From positions 1-42,251 of the forward strand of contig JAGXIE010000088.1 in assembly GCA_024635765.1 (NCBI GenBank): 42,251 nucleotides of DNA, written 5' to 3'. Positions within the stretch are counted from its first letter, which is position 1. Every line of letters starts with the position of its first letter. Position numbers and translations under genes: made by a program. Positions 25,398-33,152 of the stretch are shown here, one piece after another. The notes below the pieces were generated by a model that had not been told where the DNA came from, did no database searches, and saw only the letters and a program-made list of their open reading frames with translations. The stretch comes from Flavobacteriaceae bacterium (GTDB lineage Bacteria; Bacteroidota; Bacteroidia; Flavobacteriales; Flavobacteriaceae).

Positions 25398-25660
25398 TTA
25401 TTTTTCTATTGGAATTTCGAGTTCGAGAGCCAAAAGTTCCTCAATGAGTTTTTGGGACATTGGTTCTTCAGCAAAATCCGAACGTATAAAAACAGCCTTT
25501 CTTACTCATCCCGTACTTTTTGAGATCCTAGGGTTTTTAAGAACCGCGGCTCAATAATCTTTTGAATTTCTTTTCCATCCCTTTCTTTGCTTATAATATC
25601 AAAAAGCCCAAATACACCTCCTTCTCTGGCTATTTTTTTAAAAACTTTCGTACATTTCAG
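25398..25660 (-). pseudogene. Degenerate coding remnants, unknown protein
   Basis: On the minus strand one frame reads KKIAREGGVFGLF then SKERDGKEIQKIIEPRFL before a stop at 25502. A second frame, just beyond it, reads RSDFAEEPMSQKLIEELLAL and stops at 25398. Both look protein-like but lack starts, and the join needs a frameshift. On the plus strand around 25120-25260 another broken frame reads AREIHTEYVYKKEKIKSK, hits an in-frame stop, and continues DYVDSDGSVLFRKRN. I do not recognise the families. Together they indicate decayed genes in the 25086-25689 gap rather than functional ones. Confidence 0.4.
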
Positions 25661-25689
25661 TAAAATATATAATTTATAAATGGCAAAAT

Positions 25690-26985
25690 ATGATTTTGAG
25701 TACCAGCTATTTCAGGATTATTAATTCATTGTTCTATACAACGCTCATAATACTATTGAGCCTGCCAAAAGTTGCAGATGCTTCAAATAAGAAACAGATA
25801 CACAAATCTGTAGAAATAAAACTTTCAAGTTTTGATATTGATGTAACACCAAGAATAGGACAACAAATGGCTTTTGAGCCTGTTGTGAATACCTGGGATT
25901 TAGGGTTAAGGGCCAAGGGCATTGTTATACAAGGATCAGGGGACCCAATAGTTTTAATTGGTATAGACTGGCTTGGCATATCCTTCGAGGCTTATGACAC
26001 ATTTAAAAGCACGATAGCTTCAGCGGCAGGAACAATTCCTGAAAATGTAGCTATTCATGCTTTACACCAGCACGATGCACCTGTAGGCAAAAATTTAAAC
26101 GAATATGTTCTGTCAGTATTAAATCGCCTAGAGGAGGCTATAAAGCAATCATTAAACAAAACTCGAAATGTAACGCATGTAGGATTTGGTGAGGCTGAAG
26201 TGTTTGAAATTGCTTCAAATAGAAGAATATTGGATTCGAATGGTTATACTGTTAGGGCAGGTCGTATGTCTACAAGCCGTGATTCATTACTGCGTGCCGA
26301 GCCGGAAGGGGTAATTGATCCCATCGTATCTGTGGTTAGTTTTTGGAACAAGGAAGAGCCCTTGGCTGTTTTAAGTTTTTATGCCACTCATCCCCAAAGC
26401 TATTACCGGACAGGAATACCAAACCCTGACTTTCCCGGAGTTGCCCGTTTTCACCGTCAACTTGCAGTTCCTGAGGCACTTCATATTCATTTTACAGGTG
26501 CTGCAGGTAATGTTGCCGCTGGAAAGTATAATGATGGATCAAAAGAGAATCGGGGAATATTAGCCAAACGTTTAGCTGATGGCATGAAGCGCGCCTGGGA
26601 ATCATCCAAAATTCAGCCAATTTCGTCATCCTCATTAGGATGGGATATAACACAAATTACTTTACCTGCGGATACAACAAAAAATAATGATTATGTTGAG
26701 CGATACAAAATAGGGGCAAAAATTGATATACAGTGCCTCACGCTAAATGATGGTAGGGTTTTGTTTATGCCCGGAGAGCTCTTTGTTGAATACCAGCTTG
26801 CGGCCAAAAGCATGCTGCCTGATAAATTTGTGGCCATGGTGGCTTATGGTGATTACAGTCCTGGATATATTCCAACAGCTAATGCATTTCCCCAGGGTGG
26901 CTTTGAAGTCAGGGCTTCAAAGGTTACACCGCAAGCAGAAGCCATACTTATAGGTGCAATAAAAAATCTTCTTAATATAGAATAA
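25690..26985 (+). CDS. Neutral/alkaline ceramidase-like exported hydrolase
   Basis: This is a 431-residue protein with an N-terminal signal (about 1-31, TTLIILLSLPKVADA). The mature part follows the N-terminal catalytic fold of neutral/alkaline ceramidases and their many bacterial relatives: FDIDVTPRIGQ, LRAKGIVIQGSG, IGIDWLGIS, HALHQHDAP (the metal-binding His segment), SFYATHPQSYY, PDFPGVARF, HFTGAAGNVAAG, and late LFMPGELFVEYQL and MVAYGDYSPGYIP. True ceramidases are about 650-700 residues with a C-terminal immunoglobulin-like domain, absent here. The natural substrate of these shorter relatives is not established. It stands alone in the tRNA-His island, between decayed DNA and a transposase remnant, and its codon use looks more G+C-rich than that of its neighbours. 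Confidence 0.75.
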   Translation: MILSTSYFRIINSLFYTTLIILLSLPKVADASNKKQIHKSVEIKLSSFDIDVTPRIGQQMAFEPVVNTWDLGLRAKGIVIQGSGDPIVLIGIDWLGISFEAYDTFKSTIASAAGTIPENVAIHALHQHDAPVGKNLNEYVLSVLNRLEEAIKQSLNKTRNVTHVGFGEAEVFEIASNRRILDSNGYTVRAGRMSTSRDSLLRAEPEGVIDPIVSVVSFWNKEEPLAVLSFYATHPQSYYRTGIPNPDFPGVARFHRQLAVPEALHIHFTGAAGNVAAGKYNDGSKENRGILAKRLADGMKRAWESSKIQPISSSSLGWDITQITLPADTTKNNDYVERYKIGAKIDIQCLTLNDGRVLFMPGELFVEYQLAAKSMLPDKFVAMVAYGDYSPGYIPTANAFPQGGFEVRASKVTPQAEAILIGAIKNLLNIE

Positions 26986-27051
26986 CAATTTGACCAGATA
27001 AATGACTATATGATATAAATTCTTTTATGATTTTAAATATTAATTAACCCC

Positions 27052-27317
27052 ATGAGATGGGAGGTGGAGATTTTCTTTAGGGAAATAAAGCAGCTCCTGA
27101 ACATCAAATCTTTCATTGGCATCAGTGAAAACGCAGTAATGATACAATATTGGACAGCATTAATTACCATACTTGTCCTAAAAGCATAAAGTCAATGGCC
27201 AAGCACCAATGGTATTTGTCCAACTTGGTGGCCTTTATAAGATTAAATTTATTTGTCAAACTAGAATTGCAAAAATGGTTCGACCATCCTTTTCAGGATC
27301 ATTTCCCCACCAAATAA
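27052..27317 (+). pseudogene. IS4-type transposase, C-terminal remnant with frameshift
   Basis: The first frame (27052-27188) reads MRWEVEIFFREIKQLLNIKS then SENAVMIQYWTALITIL, the conserved RW-E-FF--IKQ segment that carries the last catalytic Glu of IS4-family DDE transposases. A stop follows LVLKA. The product continues in a second frame from about 27188 as IKSMAKHQWYLSNLVAFIRL and LFVKLELQKWFDHPFQDHF to a stop at 27315. The N-terminal two thirds and both inverted repeats are missing. It occupies most of the 26986-27459 gap; nothing else is recognisable there. Confidence 0.8.
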
Positions 27318-27483
27318 CAAGTTTGTACAAGGGGTCCTATTTTGCAAAATGACGAAAAGTAACCTAGCAGCCAGTGAGAACCGTAAATTTATTCCATCAT
27401 AAAAACGTTAAAATTCTCCTCTTTCCTATGTAAAGTTATTTAATATAAAGAAAAGGGTTATGGACAAGCTAAAAAACAAAACG

Positions 27484-28344
27484 ATGACAAATAAAATATA
27501 CATTATAATACTATCCGTATTCATTTTATTTGGGTGTGGGATAAAAGTGAAAGATAACAGAACCGAATCCTTTTCACCTAGGCTTGAACTAAAACCCAAT
27601 GAAATTCCTGACAAAAAAAACGTTTGGGTTTTTATTCTTGCAGGACAATCAAATATGGCAGGACGTGGAAAAGTTGAACCAATGGACACTATACCGGATT
27701 CCAGAATTTTAACAATCAATAAAAATGGAAATTTAATAATTGCAAAAGAACCACTTCATTTCTATGAACCTAGAATAGCAGGATTGGACAGCGGTCTATC
27801 ATTTGGAAAAGAATTACTAAAACACATTCCGGACAGCATTTTGTTATTAATTATTCCAACAGCAGTTGGTGGCAGTTCAATTAGTCAATGGATAAATGAT
27901 GAAACTTTTAGAAATGTAACCCTATTCTCAAATTTCAAAGAAAAGATAGATACTGGAAAGACGTATGGAACAGTAAAAGCAATACTTTGGCATCAAGGAG
28001 AAACTGATGCAACTGCACAAGAGACAATTGAAATATATGATGAACAACTGCAAAAATTATTCGCATTATTTAGAAATGAAACAGACAACCAGGTCCTACC
28101 AATTATTTTAGGAGAATTAGGGTCATTTTCAAAAACCGATGATAATTGGAAAGCAATAAATTCTAAAATTGAAGAATATATTAAAACAGATCCAAATGCA
28201 TATTTGATAAAGACAAATGATTTGAACCATAAAGGTGATAGAGTTCATTTTGACTCTGAAGGACAAAGAAAAATAGGACAAAGATTTGCTGAAAAATTTA
28301 TCGAAATCGAAAACCAAATCCATAACAGCGTGTATAAGAAATAA
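27484..28344 (+). CDS. SASA-domain carbohydrate esterase lipoprotein (sialate O-acetylesterase/CE6-like)
   Basis: I prefer the ATG at 27484 (286 residues) over 27460 because it begins the lipoprotein signal MTNKIYIIILSVFILFGCG. The SASA/CE6 motifs are present: FILAGQSNMAGRG with the nucleophile Ser, TAVGGSSISQW, LWHQGETDA, LPIILGELG and DRVHFDSEGQRKIGQRFAEKF with the catalytic Asp and His. The length fits single-domain acetylesterases that deacetylate xylan or other glycans; sialate is not specifically indicated. It lies inside the tRNA-His island with no glycan-utilization neighbours. It is probably cargo acquired with the island. Confidence 0.85.
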   Translation: MTNKIYIIILSVFILFGCGIKVKDNRTESFSPRLELKPNEIPDKKNVWVFILAGQSNMAGRGKVEPMDTIPDSRILTINKNGNLIIAKEPLHFYEPRIAGLDSGLSFGKELLKHIPDSILLLIIPTAVGGSSISQWINDETFRNVTLFSNFKEKIDTGKTYGTVKAILWHQGETDATAQETIEIYDEQLQKLFALFRNETDNQVLPIILGELGSFSKTDDNWKAINSKIEEYIKTDPNAYLIKTNDLNHKGDRVHFDSEGQRKIGQRFAEKFIEIENQIHNSVYKK

Positions 28345-28553
28345 CGGGTTCAGTGATAAAATCAAAGGTCAGTGCTTTTTAATCCGCTACCTCTCATACA
28401 CACAAAACGTTGCCCACAAAACTAAATACCAAACTTCATATTTCGACTGAAGTTTTGGTTCAATAATATTAAACGTTAATGCCAGCCGACACTGCCTCCT
28501 ATGAAAAGTACTATGTCTCGCCCTATTCTCAAGGCTCATGATATCGTACAAAA

Positions 28554-28595
28554 AAAGTCCTCAAATTTCTTTGAAGACTTTAGTTCTGGGTGGAA
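28554..28595. repeat. Right copy of 42-nt direct repeat (tRNA-His 3' end and terminator)
   Basis: This copy is identical to 25044-25085. Here the repeat continues into an intact tRNA-His gene. Read on the minus strand it supplies the last seven tRNA bases, then AAAGTCTTCAAA / TTTGAGGACTTT as a hairpin and a T-run (TTTTTTTG), so it doubles as the tRNA-His terminator. Confidence 0.85.
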
Positions 28596-28663
28596 GACCG
28601 GGCTCGAACCGGCGACCCTCGGTACCACAAACCGATGCTCTAACCAACTGAGCTACAACCACC
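28589..28663 (-). tRNA. tRNA-His(GUG)
   Basis: This tRNA is about 75 nt including the G-1 residue that marks histidine tRNAs (G-1 opposite C73). The D-arm GCTCAGTTGGTTAGAGC, anticodon stem ATCGG / CCGAG with loop TTTGTGGTA (anticodon GTG) and T-arm GCCGG-TTCGAGC-CCGGT are well formed. The acceptor stem GTGGTTG against CTTCCAC leaves two adjacent T-T mismatches (positions 5-68 and 6-67). CCA is not encoded. The 3' end lies within the 42-nt direct repeat. Confidence 0.9.
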
Positions 28664-28753
28664 ATTTTTCAATTGGACTGCAAATGTAAATTATTTCCGT
28701 TTTTCTACAAAACTTTTTAATCAAATTAAAAAATAAAAAATTGCATTTTGCTT

Positions 28754-29470
28754 TTATTTCAAATCAAACAAGCTTGCCACACCCAAATAACGCTCTACGG
28801 TAAAGCCTTCGCCGTGTTCAACACCAATAATGCGCCCTAAATCTCGCGCTCGGTAATCGACACTATCAGTAAAGTTTTTACTCGATATTGGAGTCTCGGG
28901 CAACTTGCTTTTAGGGTCGTAAAACTGTGTTTTATATGCTAAAACAGCCTTCATTTTTACATCCATAAATCCTGTAACGTCCACGACAACATCTGGTTTC
29001 AAATTTTTCCATTGGATAAAATGATACACTTGTTTTGGTCGCCAATGATCCTGTTTCTTACCTTTTACTTCGGTTTCTATCTTCATTAAGCCACTTAAAA
29101 AACAAGCATCACTAACTAGTTGACTGCCTCTTGCATGGTCGATGTGTCGGTCTTCGACGGCATTACATAGCACAATCTCTGGTTGGTACTTGCGAATCAT
29201 TTTGATGATCTCTAACTGATGTTTCTTGTCATTCACAAAGAAACCGTCCGCAAATTTCATGTTTTCCCTGACCGAAACTCCTAGTATTTCAGCCGCCACC
29301 TTTGCTTCTTCTTTTCTAGTTTGAGCTGTACCTCGTGTTCCAAGTTCACCTCGGGTAAGATCAATAATTCCTACTTTCTTTCCGTTATGTACCTCTTTTG
29401 CAATTGTTGCCGAACATCCCAATTCTATATCATCAGGATGAGAACCAAATGCTAATATGTCTAGTTTCAT
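28754..29470 (-). CDS. bshB1: Bacillithiol biosynthesis deacetylase BshB1
   Basis: This 238-residue PIG-L/LmbE-type zinc deacetylase removes the acetyl group from GlcNAc-malate during synthesis of the thiol cofactor bacillithiol. The N-terminal metal motif is FGSHPDDIELGCS (His11, Asp13, Asp14). BshB1 signatures are LTRGELGTRGTAQTRKEEA, MKFADGFF, PEIVLCNAVEDRHIDHARG, FIQWKNLKPDVVVDVT, KTQFYDP and RARDLGRIIGVEHGEGFTVE. The length is as expected. It starts 8 nt after the rlmF stop and probably belongs to a three-gene operon with rlmF and the trans-sulfuration enzyme, a sensible link given that bacillithiol needs cysteine. Confidence 0.95.
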   Translation of the reverse strand: MKLDILAFGSHPDDIELGCSATIAKEVHNGKKVGIIDLTRGELGTRGTAQTRKEEAKVAAEILGVSVRENMKFADGFFVNDKKHQLEIIKMIRKYQPEIVLCNAVEDRHIDHARGSQLVSDACFLSGLMKIETEVKGKKQDHWRPKQVYHFIQWKNLKPDVVVDVTGFMDVKMKAVLAYKTQFYDPKSKLPETPISSKNFTDSVDYRARDLGRIIGVEHGEGFTVERYLGVASLFDLK

Positions 29471-29478
29471 CGTTTTTA

Positions 29479-30381
29479 CTACATTTTACTTATTTTTTTC
29501 CATTCTTTCTGCTCTATCGGAGTTAAGAAAGTCCAAGCTACTGCCCTACTCACCTTATTTCCTTGAATCATATCTAATACCTGTATGTCTGTTGCTCCTA
29601 ATTTTTCTAATGAAGCATTCATAGATTTCACATGGCTAATATTAGACACCAAACATGTATACCAGAAACATTGTTGCTTATAATGTGAACTTTCATACAA
29701 ATAATTATGCACAAAAGCCTTTTCACCACCTTTATAGCTTAACTCTTTTGCTGTTCCGCTGAAGTTTCTGACTACTTTATCGTTTTGTTTGCCTAATCCT
29801 TTCAACTTTGTTCTAGTTGCTTCTATAGCTTCATCTTCACTTTTGAAAAACGGCGGATTGCACATACTTGCAGTAAACTTATCTGAAGGTTTTATAATGT
29901 CTTTCAGAATGTGCATCTCATTATTTTGAATACGTAGCTCTATCCTATTATTTAAATCGTTTTTGTCAATGATATTTTGAGCTATTTCTAAAGAGCGTGC
30001 TTCTATGTCAGTCCCTACGAACTGCCAATTATAAATAGCATGCCCGAGCAATGGATATACACAGGTTGCACCAGTACCGATATCCAATATTTTGACATCA
30101 GCATCTAATTCACTTCTTTTCAATAGGTCTGCCAAATGGTGTATATAGTCTGCCCTACTCGGAATTGGAGGGCACAGATTCTTATCGGGAAATTCCCAAA
30201 AGGTAATGTTGTAATGATTATACAGTAAAGCTTTGTTCAATAATTTAACAGCTTCAGGATTCGAGAAATCTATGGTTTGTGTTTTGAATTCATTCTCAAA
30301 AACAAAGGGTGTTAATGCTTTGCATGTTTTGGTTAATTCACCAAAATTGTACTTATTATTATGAAGATTATGTTTGTGCAA
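29479..30381 (-). CDS. rlmF: 23S rRNA (adenine(1618)-N(6))-methyltransferase RlmF
   Basis: This 300-residue SAM-dependent methyltransferase modifies A1618 of 23S rRNA. Family marks are HNLHNNKYNFGELTK at the start, then YNITFWEFP, LCPPIPSRADYIHHLADLL, the SAM-binding ILDIGTGATCVYPLLG, VGTDIEARSL and the catalytic SMCNPPFFKS motif, followed by GGEKAFVHN. The length agrees with RlmF. It sits between a trans-sulfuration gene (29-nt gap) and bshB1 (8-nt gap), all on the minus strand. Confidence 0.93.
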   Translation of the reverse strand: MHKHNLHNNKYNFGELTKTCKALTPFVFENEFKTQTIDFSNPEAVKLLNKALLYNHYNITFWEFPDKNLCPPIPSRADYIHHLADLLKRSELDADVKILDIGTGATCVYPLLGHAIYNWQFVGTDIEARSLEIAQNIIDKNDLNNRIELRIQNNEMHILKDIIKPSDKFTASMCNPPFFKSEDEAIEATRTKLKGLGKQNDKVVRNFSGTAKELSYKGGEKAFVHNYLYESSHYKQQCFWYTCLVSNISHVKSMNASLEKLGATDIQVLDMIQGNKVSRAVAWTFLTPIEQKEWKKISKM

Positions 30382-30410
30382 ACAGTTGATTTGTTATGTT
30401 GAGGCTTCTT

Positions 30411-31598
30411 TTAGCTTGTTTTCAATTCTTGAGTTTGTAACTTTGATTTTTTCACCTTGCTTATTGCTTGCTCAAGATCGCTGATTAAATCTTGTTTGGA
30501 TTCTATTCCCACAGAAAAGCGAATCAAACGATCACTAACACCAATGGCGTCACGCTCCTCTTGAGTCAATAGTGCATGTGAGGTTTTGTGCGGTGACAAA
30601 ACTGTGCTCTCTACTCCTGCCAGACTCATGGATGATTTAATCAGCTTCAATTCTTTTTGAAATTGCATAGCGTCTAATCCTTCGGCTAGTTCAAAAGACA
30701 GCATCCCTCCAAATCCTTTCATTTGTGACTTTGCAAGTTCATATTGTGGATGGGATTTCAATCCTGGATAGTAAACGTTTTTTACATCTTTATGTCCATC
30801 TAAAAACTTTGCCAGTTTTTTGGCATTCTTATTTTGGGCTTTGACTCTCAATACCAAAGTTTTCATGCTACGTTCGAGCATCCAAACTGTGAAATCACTC
30901 AAGCTCCCGCCTAGATTTTTTGCAACATTCCAAATGATTTCCATATGGGCATTACTACAAGCTACTGCGCCTGCAAGAATATCGGAATGTCCTCCTAAAT
31001 ATTTAGTTGCTGAATGCATTACGATGTCTATCCCAAAATCAACTGGATTTTGATTCACTGGACTTGCAAAGGTATTATCGATGGTTGTAATCAATCCTTT
31101 TGATTTTGCTAAATCAGCCACTCCTTTGATGTCCGTAATGGTCAATAATGGGTTTGATGGCGTTTCGATATGAATCACCTTTGTATTTGGTTTGATCGCC
31201 ACTTCAAAATCTGTCACCTCATAGCCATCCGTAAAGGTGAATTCGATACCATACTTCGGGAATTCTTCTTTGATGAAATTGCTCGTGCCTCCATACAATG
31301 TATTTTGCACAACAATGTGATCACCTGTTTTAAGAAACGCCAATAACGTGGTGCTCACAGCTGCCATACCACTACCAAAAATCATGGCGGTTTCTGTATG
31401 TTCCAGTGCCGCTATCTTTTTTGATAAGTGCTCTTGATTTGGAGTATTGAAATAACGTGGATATCGCTTGACACCCACATTATCAAACTGATAAGAGGTC
31501 GACATATAAATGGGCGACACCGCACCCTTAAATTGTTCGTCTTTAATTTCACCGATATGGGTACAAATGGTGTTTATACCATATTTTGATTTTGACAT
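30411..31598 (-). CDS. Trans-sulfuration family PLP enzyme (cystathionine gamma-synthase/lyase-like)
   Basis: This 395-residue enzyme belongs to the Cys/Met metabolism PLP family (fold type I). Key features are GAVSPIYMSTSYQFDN, RYFNTPNQEHL, EHTETAMIFGSGMAA (phosphate-binding loop), NTLYGGT, IETPSNPLL, IDNTFASP and the PLP-lysine Lys199 in SATKYLGGHSD. The C-terminal part has SLAGVESTVLSPHKTSHA and RLIRFSVGIES. The family includes cystathionine gamma-synthase, cystathionine lyases, O-acylhomoserine sulfhydrylases and methionine gamma-lyase, and these motifs do not decide between them. It leads a minus-strand group with rlmF and bshB1, hinting at cysteine supply for bacillithiol. Confidence 0.88.
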   Translation of the reverse strand: MSKSKYGINTICTHIGEIKDEQFKGAVSPIYMSTSYQFDNVGVKRYPRYFNTPNQEHLSKKIAALEHTETAMIFGSGMAAVSTTLLAFLKTGDHIVVQNTLYGGTSNFIKEEFPKYGIEFTFTDGYEVTDFEVAIKPNTKVIHIETPSNPLLTITDIKGVADLAKSKGLITTIDNTFASPVNQNPVDFGIDIVMHSATKYLGGHSDILAGAVACSNAHMEIIWNVAKNLGGSLSDFTVWMLERSMKTLVLRVKAQNKNAKKLAKFLDGHKDVKNVYYPGLKSHPQYELAKSQMKGFGGMLSFELAEGLDAMQFQKELKLIKSSMSLAGVESTVLSPHKTSHALLTQEERDAIGVSDRLIRFSVGIESKQDLISDLEQAISKVKKSKLQTQELKTS

Positions 31599-31805
31599 GA
31601 TTTAGTTTCGATTTTAGCTATTTGAGATTGGCATTTGGCCTTCTAATGGTCTTGGGTTAAAATTACAAATAATCTGCAATACTTAAATGCTTTTCTATGG
31701 TAATGAATTATTTCTACAAAATTTCATTCAATCTTAAAAATGATTATTAGGCTTTGTAAGTGATTTCCCTTATATTCGTATCGCTATTAATAAATTACAT
31801 ACTAG

Positions 31806-32477
31806 ATGCTTAAAGCTGTATTATTTGATATGGACGGTGTAATCGTGAACACTGAGCCCCTTCACCACAAGGCCTATTGCCAAATGTTTAATGATGTGAA
31901 TATTGATGTTTCGGACGCGCTGTATGCGTCGTTTACGGGACAATCGACACTGGAGATTTGCAAACGATTGTGCGACCATTTTAATTTACCACTTGGGCCT
32001 GAAACGTTAGTTGGGCTTAAACGTGACCATTTCAGAGTGCTCTTTGAAACTAATTCTGAATTGGCTTTGCTTGATGGGGTTTTAGACCTTATAAAGGAGT
32101 ATCACAAGCATGGATTGAAATTAGTGCTAGCATCTTCTGCTTCAATGGAGAACATCAACAATATTTTTAATCGTTTTGACCTCAACAAATATTTTATAGC
32201 GAAATTGAGTGGTGCTGACTTGAAAGCCTCCAAACCACACCCAGAGATTTTTGAAAAAGCGGTATTGGCATCTGGCCACGAGCGTCATGAGTGTATTGTT
32301 ATCGAGGATTCTACCAATGGAATTAAAGCTGCAAAAGATGCTGGCATCTACTGTGTAGGCTATGATAGTCTACACTCCCAAGACCAAGATTATTCGCTGG
32401 CTGACCTAGTGGTAAGTGACTTTAAAGACCTTTCATACTCGAAGATTACAGAAGTGTTTGAGGGGAGTATTGTTTAG
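31806..32477 (+). CDS. HAD-family hydrolase, beta-phosphoglucomutase-like
   Basis: This 223-residue subfamily IA HAD phosphatase or phosphomutase has nucleophile Asp8 and general acid Asp10 in LFDMDGVIVNTEP, a helical cap (about 15-80), motif II LASSAS, motif III in GADLKASKPHPEIF, and motif IV VIEDSTNGIKAAKDAG. These are the features of beta-phosphoglucomutase and sugar-phosphatase relatives; the exact substrate cannot be told. It is transcribed divergently from the trans-sulfuration gene across a 207-nt gap. Confidence 0.88.
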   Translation: MLKAVLFDMDGVIVNTEPLHHKAYCQMFNDVNIDVSDALYASFTGQSTLEICKRLCDHFNLPLGPETLVGLKRDHFRVLFETNSELALLDGVLDLIKEYHKHGLKLVLASSASMENINNIFNRFDLNKYFIAKLSGADLKASKPHPEIFEKAVLASGHERHECIVIEDSTNGIKAAKDAGIYCVGYDSLHSQDQDYSLADLVVSDFKDLSYSKITEVFEGSIV

Positions 32478-32644
32478 GATTCAGACTTTGTTCTAATGTT
32501 AGGATAGAATTATAATAATGCAAAACTACCCCACATTCCAACACTTTTATCGTTTTACAGATTCTTTTGTACGCGCTGTTGGGTTTGCGGTGTTTGGGTT
32601 TGTAGAAAGTTTCATGAAATTGCTTTAAGCCAACATTCACGAAA

Positions 32645-33151
32645 CTAGTTCAACGGATACATAAAATATTGCTCCAAATTGAATTTCAGTTTTTCACCAT
32701 CCAGCAATTCATACGTCAAAAACAATTGTCCCCAATGTTTTCCGTCGGTAAAGTTCGCAACCAACCACTTATGGTTAAGCAATCGTATACTATTGATGAG
32801 CATCCTGTTTTTAGTCATCGACGCATAAGGGACTATTGGATGGTCATCACCTTCGTAATTATTTAGCTTGTAGAGTTCATCTTTAATAAATGGGATCAAT
32901 TGAATGGAGTTATATCCTTGGTCTTCGAAATAATCTAGTGCATCATCATCATGTTCAAGATCAAATAGACGCATTTCGGCAATAGTCTCTTGCATAGTTA
33001 CAATCGAATCTTTGTAACGCTCCACCCTCGCTTCCGATTTCTTTATGTCTATTTCATAGCTTACTAATATATGTTTCGAATTTACATATTGAAATATCAC
33101 CAACAAAACGGTGAATATAAATAAGTACATAAAAATTTTACTTTTCATCAA
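32645..33151 (-). CDS. Hypothetical protein with N-terminal membrane helix and coiled coil
   Basis: This is a 168-residue protein of no family I recognise. A membrane helix or signal anchor covers residues about 5-22 (IFMYLFIFTVLLVIFQYV). A short heptad-like helical segment follows (about 33-60, IDIKKSEARVERYKDSIVT). An acidic stretch (LEHDDDALDYFEDQGY) leads to a compact C-terminal alpha/beta part ending in KWLVANFTDGKHWGQLFL. The start ATG lies one base beyond the stop of the MBL-fold gene (33153), so the two are an operon. It is probably anchored in the inner membrane facing the periplasm. Confidence 0.75.
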   Translation of the reverse strand: MMKSKIFMYLFIFTVLLVIFQYVNSKHILVSYEIDIKKSEARVERYKDSIVTMQETIAEMRLFDLEHDDDALDYFEDQGYNSIQLIPFIKDELYKLNNYEGDDHPIVPYASMTKNRMLINSIRLLNHKWLVANFTDGKHWGQLFLTYELLDGEKLKFNLEQYFMYPLN

Positions 33152-33152
33152 T

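Larger units (their letters stand above)
25086..28553. mobile_element. Putative degraded genomic island integrated at tRNA-His
   Basis: The segment between the two 42-nt repeats is about 3.5 kb. It holds degenerate coding remnants (25120-25660), a ceramidase-like hydrolase, an IS4-type transposase remnant and a SASA-domain esterase. The ceramidase-like gene looks richer in G+C than its surroundings. No integrase, relaxase or replication gene is visible, so if it was mobile it has lost its machinery. The boundaries are inferred from the repeat alone. Confidence 0.6.

Noticed and set aside
27460-27483. Upstream ATG as start of the SASA esterase
   Set aside because: The eight extra residues are charged and precede a normal lipoprotein signal that begins at 27484.
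28501-28689. Frame reading through tRNA-His on the plus strand
   Set aside because: The phrase TGLEPATLGTTNRCSNQLSY is the usual false translation of a tRNA gene in antisense.
32446-32640. Small minus-strand frame between the HAD gene and the hypothetical gene
   Set aside because: It overlaps the 3' end of the HAD gene, has no ribosome binding site or recognisable domain, and reads like chance coding in an intergenic region.
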